In this document: one piece after another, positions 26,262 to 33,954 of the stretch
How positions within the stretch are numbered: the stretch's first letter is position 1
Layout: every line of letters starts with the position of its first letter
From: Alcaligenes aquatilis
GTDB taxonomy: Bacteria; Pseudomonadota; Gammaproteobacteria; Burkholderiales; Burkholderiaceae_B
NCBI RefSeq assembly: GCF_003076515.1
Contig: NZ_CP022390.1
Coordinates: 496,001-560,000 of the forward strand
Direction: 5' to 3'
DNA length: 64,000 nt
Translations under genes and position numbers: made by a program
The notes under the pieces: model-generated
Seen by the model: the letters and a program-made list of their open reading frames with translations, nothing else
Databases searched by the model: none
Told to the model about the DNA's origin: nothing

Positions 26262-27557
26262 TTAGCCTTTGGTGCCCCAGATGTCACGACTGATTGCGGC
26301 ATACCAGGCCTCGCCATACTGGGCTTCCTGTTTACGGAAGGCCGGGCTGGCTTCTTTGGGGCTGACCCCGCCGGACGCTTCAGCCAGCTTGTCATCGGCA
26401 AAGGCGTACAAGTGCCCCACGGAAATGCCATAGTCGGGGGCGATCAGACTGTAGCAGGTATTGCTCAGCGTAGCCTGGGGCGCAGGCTTGCCGCTTAAGG
26501 CATTAATGATGGAAGCCGCTGCCAGCTTGGCCTGTGTATTGGCCGAGAAACCCGACTTGGGCATGGGTGAGGCAATGGTGGCATCGCCCACCACATAGAT
26601 GTCCTTGACCTGCTCGGACTCGAAGGTATGCGGGTCAATGGGCACCCAGCCACTGGCGTTGGTGACACCGGCCTGCTCGGCAATGGCTCCGGCTTTTTGA
26701 GGTGGGATGACGTTCAGCACATCGGCCTTGTGGATTTCGCCAAACTCGGTCTCTACGCTTAGTTTGACGGCATCCACGCGGGCGACTTTGCCGTCTTTGG
26801 AAAAGGGCACCCATTCGATCATGTCGCCGTAGACCTGTTTCCAGCCATCCTGGAACAGGCCTTGTTTGGAAAAGCCGTCTTTGGCATCCAGAATCAGAAT
26901 CTTGGATTTGGGTTTGTGCTGTTTGAAGTAGTGAGCCACCATGCTGGCGCGCTCGTACGGGCCGGGCGGGCAGCGGAAGGGATTTTCGGGGGCCACCATA
27001 ATGAAGGTGCCGCCATTGGGCATGGCATCGAGCTGGCTTTTCAGCAAACGGGTTTGATCGCCCGCTTTCCAGGCGTGCGGGGCCAGCAAGGAGGCGGCCT
27101 GGTCATAGCCTTCCAGCGTGTTCCAGCGAAAATCAATACCGGGCGAGAGCAGCAGCTTGTCGTAAGACAGCTTCTGGCCCTTGGCCAGGGTCACGGTCTT
27201 GGCTTGGGAGTCGACGGCGGTGGCCAGGTCGTGAATGACCTCAATCCCGGCGGCGCGCAAATCATCAAAGCCGTGGCCTTGCTGTTCAAAACGGCGCAAG
27301 CCGGCCAGATACAGATTGGTGAAAGGGCAGGTGTAGAAAGTGGTGGCCGGTTCAATCAAGGTCACTTTCAGGGATGGATCACCGCGCTTCAAGTAGCGGG
27401 CAGCCGTTGCACCGCCAAAGCCGCCACCGACCACAATCACATGGGCCGAACTGCTGCGTGCGTACACGGGCAAGGTGCTCAGGGCCAGGCCAGCCACACT
27501 GGTTTTACCGACACGGCTCAGCCATTGGCGACGAGAGGAGTTCAAGGGGGTGCTCAT
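26262..27557 (-). CDS. fccB: Flavocytochrome c sulfide dehydrogenase, flavoprotein subunit
   Basis: A 431-residue FccB/SoxF protein with an N-terminal twin-arginine leader (SSRRQWLSRVG) for export of the folded flavoprotein. The FAD-binding VVGGGFGGATAARYL follows at about residue 41. The cysteine that carries covalent FAD in this family is present in FYTCPFTN, and the redox-active cysteine pair is represented by FRCPPGPYERA and NTCYSLI. GDATIASPMPKSG is the second FAD contact. With the adjacent mono-haem cytochrome it should oxidise sulfide in the periplasm and pass electrons to cytochrome c. Two bases separate it from the cytochrome gene. Confidence 0.94.
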   Translation of the reverse strand: MSTPLNSSRRQWLSRVGKTSVAGLALSTLPVYARSSSAHVIVVGGGFGGATAARYLKRGDPSLKVTLIEPATTFYTCPFTNLYLAGLRRFEQQGHGFDDLRAAGIEVIHDLATAVDSQAKTVTLAKGQKLSYDKLLLSPGIDFRWNTLEGYDQAASLLAPHAWKAGDQTRLLKSQLDAMPNGGTFIMVAPENPFRCPPGPYERASMVAHYFKQHKPKSKILILDAKDGFSKQGLFQDGWKQVYGDMIEWVPFSKDGKVARVDAVKLSVETEFGEIHKADVLNVIPPQKAGAIAEQAGVTNASGWVPIDPHTFESEQVKDIYVVGDATIASPMPKSGFSANTQAKLAAASIINALSGKPAPQATLSNTCYSLIAPDYGISVGHLYAFADDKLAEASGGVSPKEASPAFRKQEAQYGEAWYAAISRDIWGTKG

Positions 27558-27559
27558 GC

Positions 27560-27919
27560 TTAACGTCCTTGCGCAACGCTGCGTGGGGTAGAAGGGATTT
27601 CAGAGAAATGACGTGCCAGGGCCTCCAGGTCTGCGTCCTGGTAGCCTTTGACCAGACGACTCATGATGGTGGTGCCCGCTGGGGGCGTGTCCGAGGCAAA
27701 GGAGCGCAACTGTTCCAGCAAGGTGGCTTCGGGACGGCCTGCCAACGAAGGAATGAGGGTTGTGGAACGCCCATCTGGGCCGTGACAGTTCGCACAGGAG
27801 CTGGCCACCGTTTTGATGTCCAGTGTGGAACTGGCCCAGGCCGGCGCGGCGGCGCTGCTGGCCGCTAACAAGGCGGGGGCAATAAGGAGACGACCTACCA
27901 GAGAGAGGGACATGGGCAT
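27560..27919 (-). CDS. fccA: Mono-haem cytochrome c subunit of flavocytochrome c
   Basis: A 119-residue periplasmic class I cytochrome c. The start at 27919 gives a normal signal peptide (about residues 1-30). One haem site, CANCHG, is present, with a probable axial Met in GTTIMSRL. The fccA of Allochromatium has two haems; this protein has one, like SoxE. It is read immediately before fccB, so the two should form the sulfide dehydrogenase complex. Confidence 0.88.
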   Translation of the reverse strand: MPMSLSLVGRLLIAPALLAASSAAAPAWASSTLDIKTVASSCANCHGPDGRSTTLIPSLAGRPEATLLEQLRSFASDTPPAGTTIMSRLVKGYQDADLEALARHFSEIPSTPRSVAQGR

Positions 27920-28012
27920 GCTTCTTGTCAATGTGCTTCGTTGTAGGAAAGGACGCCAGCGTAGCATTACCGTTAAGCCCACCCTGTATGACTATATAGA
28001 GCGCTGTTATGA

Positions 28013-28039
28013 ACTCAGCGCCCGGTAGGGGCGCTGAGT
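28013..28039 (-). repeat. Hairpin in the soxZ-fccA gap
   Basis: Ten-bp inverted repeat ACTCAGCGCC / GGCGCTGAGT with a short loop, in the 158-base gap between soxZ and fccA. There is no T run. It could stabilise the upstream mRNA or partly terminate, giving different soxYZ and fccAB levels. Confidence 0.55.
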
Positions 28040-28077
28040 GGGGCAGGTCAGGGCGTCTGGCAGCAAGTGGCCCGCAG

Positions 28078-28404
28078 TCAGCCGCTGATGCTCAGCGCAG
28101 TCTGGCCCGTAATGACGGCGCCTTGATCGTCCGTCCAGCTCATTTCCAGTGCCCCGGAGTGCCGCGCGACAAAGGTGAATTCAATGTACGGGTTTTGGGA
28201 GATCGCTGTTTCTGGAAACCAGTTGAACAAGGGCTCGCCGTTCAAGGTGGCCTTGAATTCGTGGATGATGTTGCGTGGCACAACCTGGCCGTCTTTACTT
28301 AAGCGCAGGCCACTTTCCATGCGGTGTTCGACCAGGGCGCGCACGCGCACCATTTCGCCCGCCTTGGGCGTGGCATTGCTGATCCAGATACGTGGTTTAC
28401 TCAT
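28078..28404 (-). CDS. soxZ: Thiosulfate/sulfur carrier complex subunit SoxZ
   Basis: A 108-residue SoxZ, full length for the family and without its own signal peptide, as usual (it is exported with SoxY). Recognisable are the N-terminal TPKAGEMVRVRALVEHRMESG, the FNWFPETAISQNPY segment and an immunoglobulin-like beta fold. It binds SoxY to form the carrier on which sulfur is held in Sox chemistry. Its gene follows soxY by 13 bases. SoxAX, SoxB and SoxCD are not in the window. Confidence 0.96.
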   Translation of the reverse strand: MSKPRIWISNATPKAGEMVRVRALVEHRMESGLRLSKDGQVVPRNIIHEFKATLNGEPLFNWFPETAISQNPYIEFTFVARHSGALEMSWTDDQGAVITGQTALSISG

Positions 28405-28417
28405 GAGTACCCCTTGT

Positions 28418-28921
28418 TTACATGCCGCAACCGCCAGCCGTCACGGTAATGTGATGCTGGGCGCTTAGGACACGGCCATCGTTCAAGCGAGCCAGGGCGC
28501 GGATGGTTTGGGTTTCAATCAGGCGCAGGCGAACGGCAACTTCCGTTGTTCCGGCCAGGGCCGTGAAGTTGAAACGGCAGGCCAGCGGGTGCGGGTTGCC
28601 CTGGGCCAGAATAATCAGCTCCTGGCAGTACACATCGTCGCTTGCTGGCAAGTCCAGCACCACTTTGACCGGCACAGCGGCGGGGTTGTCGCCCAGAGCG
28701 GGCATCTCCAGCTTCATGCCTTTTTCTTCTGGGCTGGCGCCTTTCAGGAACTCGTCCACAATGGCTTGCACCTGGGCCGCAGTGGCTGGTTTCAGCAATT
28801 GATCAAAGGCGACTTGCGCATGCAAATTGATGGGTAGCCAGGCGGCGCCCAGCCCGGCCGCACTGCCCAGCAAAAGCTGGCGGCGGCGGACAAAACGGGA
28901 AGGAAGTTTAGAGGAAGTCAT
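28418..28921 (-). CDS. soxY: Sulfur carrier subunit SoxY
   Basis: A 167-residue SoxY with a twin-arginine-like leader (RFVRRRQLLLG) cleaved near residue 35. The start at 28921 overlaps the upstream flavoprotein gene by 14 bases; longer readings lack a leader. The C-terminal swinging arm that carries sulfur ends GGCGM: the substrate-binding Cys is present, but the normal terminal GGCGG is altered in its last residue. It pairs with SoxZ. Confidence 0.94.
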   Translation of the reverse strand: MTSSKLPSRFVRRRQLLLGSAAGLGAAWLPINLHAQVAFDQLLKPATAAQVQAIVDEFLKGASPEEKGMKLEMPALGDNPAAVPVKVVLDLPASDDVYCQELIILAQGNPHPLACRFNFTALAGTTEVAVRLRLIETQTIRALARLNDGRVLSAQHHITVTAGGCGM

Positions 28922-30236
28922 TGAAACGGCTCTGGATCCACTGGAAGTCTTCTTGAACAAGGTCGGGGGTACGGACATCCATATCAATCTGCGTTTGCAG
29001 AACCTTGCCGCTTGCGTCCAGTTCGTATTCAAACTTGACCGAGATTTCCTCTTGCGGATCCCCGTTGACCATCATGTAGCACAGGTTGTCGGGTAGGACG
29101 GGTACCACTTCCTTGCCCGCGATACGTTCGGCCAGATTCTGGGAAACGATCTTGGCCACCGCGTGCGCCACGTGGGCGCTCTTGGGATAGTGGCCGAACT
29201 GGTCGGAAATAAAGCCCATGGAGTCCCCGACCACGTAAACATGGTCGTCGTCACGGGCGGTGAACAACCGTGGGTCAATATTGGCCCAGCCTGTGGGTTT
29301 GCCGTCAGGCCCCGTGCCGACCAAACCTGCATTCCAGACCATATCGGCGGCCTGGTGCGGGGGCATCAGCACGGCGTCGTCAAAATCAAAGTCGCCGGCG
29401 GTGGTTTTGATGTGTTTCTTGAAGGGGTCAACCTCTCGCACTCGGGCATTGGGCACGTGGGTGATGATGTCCGGATACAACTCCTGGAAGGCCGCGCGGT
29501 AGCCTTCGCCAATGGGGGCGATGGTGGGTTTGGGGTCCAGAATAATGATCTTGCCCGGAATCTTGTTGGTCTTGATATGCCAGGCCATCAAACAGGCCCG
29601 TTCGTAGGGTGAGGGCGGGCAGCGATGGGGCGGCGGGGGCAGCGTCATCACAATGGTGCCCCCCTTGAAGGCTTTGAGCTTGTTTTTTAAGGCAAACATC
29701 TCGGCATTCGGGATGTAGGCATTGGGGAAGTGTTGGCGTGTGTATTCTGCCGCGTAGGTGTCATTGCCGAACCAGGCATCGTAGGCATTGCGTATGCCGC
29801 CCGACAGGATCAGGTAATCGTATTCCAGCGCGCCCTGGGTGGTGCGCACGGTTTTCTTGTCGCGTTCGATGGCGGTGACTTCGGCGTGCACCAGGCTGTA
29901 ACCGTACTTGATGGACGGCGCCAGCATGTCGTGGTTCAGAAAGTCGGTGTTGACGATGTCAATCAGCCACTTGTTACTCATGGGGCCGGACCAGAACGTG
30001 GGGTTGCGCTCGATCAGTACCACTTGCGCCTGCGGCACAAGTTTGGACAGGTATTTGGCGGCTGTCATGCCACCCCAACCGCCGCCACAAATGACAATGC
30101 GCGGGCCTTTGGTGTGGCGTGGCAGGATTTGGCTGGTGTTGGTGATGATGGCGGGGGCAGAGAGGCTGGTGGAGGGCAGAACCAGCGTTCCAAGTGCGGC
30201 GGCTGGGGTGGCCAGCAGGAAGTTTCTACGATTCAT
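28908..30236 (-). CDS. FccB/SoxF-like flavoprotein lacking the FAD-linking cysteine
   Basis: A 442-residue exported flavoprotein (leader MNRRNFLLATP; start at 30236 after GAGGAA) homologous to fccB at 26262-27557. The N-terminal FAD site is VICGGGWGGMTAAKYL, and GDSMGF takes the place of the second FAD contact. The redox cysteines are kept (HRCPPSPYERA and NLCYMMV). Where FccB has YTCPFTN, this protein has WSGPMSN, so covalent flavin binding through Cys is not expected. As first gene of the sox cluster it may oxidise a SoxYZ-bound or free sulfur compound different from sulfide (inference). Confidence 0.92.
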   Translation of the reverse strand: MNRRNFLLATPAAALGTLVLPSTSLSAPAIITNTSQILPRHTKGPRIVICGGGWGGMTAAKYLSKLVPQAQVVLIERNPTFWSGPMSNKWLIDIVNTDFLNHDMLAPSIKYGYSLVHAEVTAIERDKKTVRTTQGALEYDYLILSGGIRNAYDAWFGNDTYAAEYTRQHFPNAYIPNAEMFALKNKLKAFKGGTIVMTLPPPPHRCPPSPYERACLMAWHIKTNKIPGKIIILDPKPTIAPIGEGYRAAFQELYPDIITHVPNARVREVDPFKKHIKTTAGDFDFDDAVLMPPHQAADMVWNAGLVGTGPDGKPTGWANIDPRLFTARDDDHVYVVGDSMGFISDQFGHYPKSAHVAHAVAKIVSQNLAERIAGKEVVPVLPDNLCYMMVNGDPQEEISVKFEYELDASGKVLQTQIDMDVRTPDLVQEDFQWIQSRFNDFL

Positions 30237-30620
30237 TGTATGTTCCTCGTGATCATGACATGACACACGTCAATCAGGATAAGTGGACCGCTTTGTGCGA
30301 GCCAGTATAGCCAAGAGTGCTGGGGATGCGTGGGGTTTTTTGCCGGGCGATGCCGCTGGAACGGGAGTCAAACACCGGTCAGGAGCGGCGCAGCGGCGGT
30401 GCTTATTTAGGGGAGGGGCGGGTCATCAAGGCAGGCTGCCCAAGGGCCGGCTACGCTGGTTTGTGGGTAAGGGTTAACGCTTAAAAACGCTCAGGAAACA
30501 ACAGAAAAGCCGGATTTTTTGGATTTAAAAGTAACGGAGCTATCTTTGTGGACAAAATCAGAGGATAGTTCTGGGAGGGAAAATTATTTTCTCTGTTCGT
30601 TATTACATTTAGGACTTATT
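30237..30620. other. Intergenic region: promoter side of the sox cluster and cold-shock gene leader
   Basis: About 380 bases between divergent genes. The part near 30240-30300 should hold the sox/fcc promoter. The part from about 30480 is AT-rich and forms the 5' leader of the cold-shock gene, which in this family is often long and structured. No gene or clear motif was recognised. Confidence 0.55.
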
Positions 30621-30830
30621 TTGAAGACAGAAATTGGTATTGTGAAGTGGTTCAACAGCGAAAAAGGCTTCGGATTCATCGTGCCGGAGAACGGCGGCAA
30701 GGATCTCTTCGCACACCACAGTGAAATTCAGGGAACCGGGTTCAAAACTCTGGAAGAGAACCAACGCGTTTCCTTCATCGAAGGTGCAGGCCAAAAAGGC
30801 CCATGCGCAACTAAAATCCAAATTCTTTGA
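30621..30830 (+). CDS. CspA-family cold-shock domain protein
   Basis: A 69-residue nucleic-acid chaperone consisting of one cold-shock domain. RNP1 is KGFGFI and RNP2 is LFAHHS; the start [11 protein letters not shown] is typical. The frame is open further upstream, but the normal protein begins at TTG 30621, with AGGA seven bases before it, giving the usual CspA length. It melts RNA structures and acts as anti-terminator in relatives. An intrinsic terminator follows. Confidence 0.93.
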   Translation: MKTEIGIVKWFNSEKGFGFIVPENGGKDLFAHHSEIQGTGFKTLEENQRVSFIEGAGQKGPCATKIQIL

Positions 30831-30870
30831 TGATGGGCTTGCCTGAACAGGCAAGCACCGCGTCAAACTG

Positions 30871-30906
30871 AAAAGGCCGGACCCTTAGGGGCTCCGGCCT
30901 TTTTTT
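30871..30906 (+). terminator. Terminator of the cold-shock gene, adjoining the repeat array
   Basis: Perfect 10-bp stem AAAGGCCGGA / TCCGGCCTTT and a run of T. A smaller GCTTGCC / GGCAAGC hairpin lies just before it (30837-30855). The T run merges directly into the first unit of the 167-bp repeat array. Confidence 0.9.
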
Positions 30907-31483
30907 GTCGCCGGGCCGCCCCAAGGCTCGGCGCCCCCGGCGAAACCTCCCCCTCGGGGATGAGTCTGGACACACAGCAGTCCATTGTGGACTGCTGTGT
31001 GCCTAGCGAATCCGAGCGGCATACAAGCCGCGAGGTGGAGCGCAAGCCGAAGGCGCAGCGTGGGGGCTTTTTTGTCGCCGGGCCGCCCCAAGGCTCGGCG
31101 CCCCCGGCGAAACCTCCCCCTCGGGGATGAGCCTGGACACACAGCAGTCCATTGTGGACTGCTGTGTGCCTAGCGAATCCGAGCGGCATACAAGCCGCGA
31201 GGTGGAGCGCAAGCCGAAGGCGCAGCGTGGGGGCTTTTTTGTCGCCGGGCCGCCCCAAGGCTCGGCGCCCCCGGCGAAACCTCCCCCTCGGGGATGAGCC
31301 TGGACACACAGCAGTCCATTGTGGACTGCTGTGTGCCTAGCGAATCCGAGCGGCATACAAGCCGCGAGGTGGAGCGCAAGCCGAAGGCGCAGCGTGGGGG
31401 CTTTTTTGTCGCCGGGCCGCCCCAAGGCAAAAGCTCCCCCTCGGGGGGCAGCAAGCCGAAGGCGCAGCGTGGGGGCTTTTTTT
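30907..31483. repeat. Tandem array of 167-bp repeats: three full units and one shortened unit
   Basis: Units begin with GTCGCCGGGCCGCCCCAAGG at 30907, 31074, 31241 and 31408, exactly 167 bases apart; the last is 76 bases long through an internal deletion. Full units are nearly identical (one difference noticed, GAGTCTGG against GAGCCTGG). Each has an 8-bp inverted repeat (TCGCCGGG / CCCGGCGA), a CCCCTCGGGG mini-hairpin, a perfect 14-bp stem with TTG loop (30971-31001 in the first), and a GGGGGC-T run at its end. The open frames across it shift from unit to unit, so it is not coding. Confidence 0.95.
30971..31001. repeat. Perfect 14-bp stem-loop inside the repeat unit
   Basis: CACACAGCAGTCCA and TGGACTGCTGTGTG flank a TTG loop. 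The same hairpin recurs at 31138-31168 and 31305-31335; the shortened fourth unit lacks it. It would form a strong RNA hairpin on either strand. Confidence 0.9.
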
Positions 31484-31564
31484 GTCGCTTGACTCGGTTT
31501 CAGCCGGTGTGTTCGAGGATGTCTGACTAGGCTAGAACGGGCGTTGTGCCCGTAGACTGCTCGG

Positions 31565-31613
31565 CAATCAGCAATCAGCAATCAGCAATCAGCAATCAGC
31601 AATCAGCAATCAG
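31565..31613. repeat. Heptanucleotide microsatellite (CAATCAG)x7
   Basis: Seven perfect head-to-tail copies of CAATCAG. It lies between the 167-bp array and the 3' end of the sensor kinase gene (52 bases beyond the stop), so it is not in a promoter or a reading frame. Such tracts change copy number by slippage. Confidence 0.95.
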
Positions 31614-31664
31614 CGTTTCGTGCTTCACAAGTAATAGGCCAGATGCTGGGGAGCAACAGCGACG

Positions 31665-33035
31665 TTAGTTATAGAGCGGCCTTTGCGCACCGATTGGCAC
31701 GGTCAGACGCGCTTCCAGCCCCCCGCCTTGACGATTCAGCAGTTCCAGCGTGCCGCCATGCTGGGTAGCGATGGCGTTCACGATGGATAAGCCCAGCCCA
31801 TACCCCGCCTGCTGCTGCGAACCGCGCCAAAAACGGTTCATGGCCATATCCCGCTCACTGTCGCTCAAGCCGGGGCCATGATCCAGCACGCTGATACGCA
31901 AGTAACCCGGTTCTCCCGCTTCAATCCGCAGACTGATGGACTGCTGCGCTTTGGTGTAGCGCAAGGCATTGTCGATCAGGTTCTGTATGGCCACTGTCAG
32001 CAGGGATTTTTCAATTTTCACCGGGCCTGGTTTGCTGCGTATATCCAGCGTGATTTGGTCTATGGTGTCGCCGTAAATGGCTTTAAGCGCATGCAAGGCA
32101 GCATACACGGCCTCGTCCGCCTGGCTGCTTTCCTGACTGGCGCCCTGACCGTCCAGTCGGGCTAGCTCCAGCAGTCGCTGCAAAATGTTCTGTAGCTGCT
32201 GCACGCCTTGATCGGCCTGACTCAAGGCCGTATCCAGCGTGTTGCGCTCTCCAGGGCGTTGGGCGGCCAGATGAGCAACTTGAATATGGGTTTTGATGCC
32301 TGTTAACGGGGTGCGTAGCTCGTGGGCGGCGCTGTCGGTAAAGCGGCGCTCGCGCATGATGGCGGCTTGTTGTCGCTCCAGCAGTTCTTCAATGGTTCGC
32401 AGCAAGGGTTGCAGCTCAATCGGGGCTTTGACTTTGGGTAGCGGGCTGTCGTCACCTGGACGGCGGCGCGACAGCAAATCCCGAATCCGCTCCAGTGGGG
32501 CCAAGCCGTGACCGATACCAATCCATAACAGCAGCAGGCTGCCAAACAAGGCCACCACAAAGGGCAGACCGGCCGAGAGCATGATTTCCCGCACTAGCGA
32601 TTCGCGTATCTCGATACTGTCGGCGGCGGCAATCTGGATATGGCCTTCACGCAACACAAAAGTGCGCCAGCGCTTGCCGCCATGCACGTGTGTACCAAAA
32701 CCCAAAGCCACTTGCGACATGTCGGGGCTGCCTGCAGTACGGCTGACAGCCTGGATTTCCACTTCGCTGCGCACCACGCTGATCTCGCAGGCGACCCCGT
32801 CACGGGCAATGATGTCCAAAGGTTGCTGTGCCGATTGGGCCAGCTCCTGCAAATTCGGGAACTGGGCGACCAGTCCGGCCACCATGCGGGCCGATGCGGC
32901 CAGTCGGCTATCCAGCGCCTCTCGCAAAGAGTGACGCGCATCCATCAGCATCCAGGTGGCGACTGCGCTCCAGAGTACGGTCAGGGAAATGCCGATAATC
33001 AGCAGCAATCGAAGGCGTAAGCTCATGGCGTTCAA
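31665..33035 (-). CDS. Sensor histidine kinase (OmpR-partner class)
   Basis: A 456-residue membrane sensor kinase. Two helices (about residues 8-28 and 152-175) bracket a periplasmic sensor domain of about 125 residues, followed by a HAMP-like linker, the phosphoacceptor site SAAHELRTPLTG and an ATPase domain with NLIDNALRYT, DHGPGLS and GYGLGLSIV. The layout resembles QseC/PmrB. The stimulus is unknown. It is four bases downstream of its response regulator. The neighbouring divergent oxidase/TsdA operon is a likely target. Confidence 0.94.
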   Translation of the reverse strand: MNAMSLRLRLLLIIGISLTVLWSAVATWMLMDARHSLREALDSRLAASARMVAGLVAQFPNLQELAQSAQQPLDIIARDGVACEISVVRSEVEIQAVSRTAGSPDMSQVALGFGTHVHGGKRWRTFVLREGHIQIAAADSIEIRESLVREIMLSAGLPFVVALFGSLLLLWIGIGHGLAPLERIRDLLSRRRPGDDSPLPKVKAPIELQPLLRTIEELLERQQAAIMRERRFTDSAAHELRTPLTGIKTHIQVAHLAAQRPGERNTLDTALSQADQGVQQLQNILQRLLELARLDGQGASQESSQADEAVYAALHALKAIYGDTIDQITLDIRSKPGPVKIEKSLLTVAIQNLIDNALRYTKAQQSISLRIEAGEPGYLRISVLDHGPGLSDSERDMAMNRFWRGSQQQAGYGLGLSIVNAIATQHGGTLELLNRQGGGLEARLTVPIGAQRPLYN

Positions 33036-33038
33036 TAC

Positions 33039-33701
33039 CTAGCCGGCAGGCCCCAGTTTGTAGCCCAGGCCGCGCACGGTCTGGACAATATGGCTGCCCA
33101 GCTTGCGGCGCAAATGGTAGATATGCACATTGATGGCATTGCTTTCCAGATCCTGGTCATAGCCATAGATGCTGTCGCATAGCTGTTCGGCACTCAGGAT
33201 GGTGTGGGGCTTATTGAGCAAGGCGCGCAGCAAGGACAGTTCGCGGCGCGCCAGGTTGACCGGCCTGCCATCCAGTGTGACGTGGCCGGTGGAGGCACAG
33301 AAACTGAGCCGTCCATATTCAATGCAATCGGTTTCATGGCCAGCGACTCGTCGTGTCAAGACATGCAGACGGGCCAGCAATTCGTCCAGGTCAAAAGGTT
33401 TGATGACGTAATCATCGCCCCCGCCCAGCAGTCCTTCGACCCGATGATGCAGGGCATCGCGGGCCGTCAGAATCAGAATGGGCAATTTGCGGCCTTGGTC
33501 GCGCCAGCGGCGCAGCAGCGTCAGCCCGTCCTGATCGGGCAAGCCCAGATCCAGAATACAGACATCAAAGTGCGAAGACAGCAAGGCGGTGTCGGCCAGG
33601 CTGGCTGTGTCCACGTGGTCCACGGTCAGTCCGTGCAGTCGCAGGCCCGCCACAATTCCGCTGGCGACAAGCGCATCATCTTCAACAAGTAAAACGTGCA
33701 T
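33039..33701 (-). CDS. OmpR-family response regulator (QseB/PmrA-like)
   Basis: A 220-residue regulator. The receiver has the acidic pair Glu7-Asp8-Asp9, phosphoacceptor Asp51 in CILDLGLPD, and Lys in DYVIKPF. The C-terminal winged helix (about 125-218) includes the recognition stretch ESNAINVHIYHLRRKLG typical of the QseB/PmrA branch. That branch binds CTTAAT-type direct repeats, and such a repeat is present at 33809-33825, between this gene and the oxidase operon. Confidence 0.94.
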   Translation of the reverse strand: MHVLLVEDDALVASGIVAGLRLHGLTVDHVDTASLADTALLSSHFDVCILDLGLPDQDGLTLLRRWRDQGRKLPILILTARDALHHRVEGLLGGGDDYVIKPFDLDELLARLHVLTRRVAGHETDCIEYGRLSFCASTGHVTLDGRPVNLARRELSLLRALLNKPHTILSAEQLCDSIYGYDQDLESNAINVHIYHLRRKLGSHIVQTVRGLGYKLGPAG

Positions 33702-33808
33702 TCTCTCCCCCTGTAGCGAATGCGGCTTGTGCAGGTAAAGCCTGATTTTTATTACATTTCGGCGTTCATGTTAGCAGTCTTGAAGGTAGGGGCGAGAGGA
33801 GAAATTCT

Positions 33809-33825
33809 CTTAATTTGGCCTTAAT
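33809..33825. promoter_or_regulatory. Direct repeat CTTAAT-N5-CTTAAT, candidate response-regulator site
   Basis: Two exact CTTAAT half-sites eleven bases apart, the spacing and sequence known for PmrA/QseB-type regulators. It is 108 bases upstream of the response regulator start and 130 bases upstream of the oxidase subunit I start, so could serve either or both promoters. Assignment rests on pattern and context. Confidence 0.65.
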
Positions 33826-33954
33826 CCTGATCCTCTACTGTGAAGGAGATTGCATTGCATTTGTATCTCGGTACTTACTTTTTTAATAAAACCGGCTTGG
33901 GCAATGACGTTTCTTTAGGCTTAGCCGCATGACAGATATCGGGTATTAACTCAC

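Noticed and set aside
30907..31483. Repeat array as a CRISPR
   Set aside because: Units are 167 bp and nearly identical throughout, with no unique spacers and no cas genes.
30863..31581. Several overlapping long open frames on both strands across the 167-bp repeats
   Set aside because: They are by-products of the repeat; the unit length is not a multiple of three, so frames shift between units, and the predicted proteins are low-complexity Arg/Pro/Gly runs.
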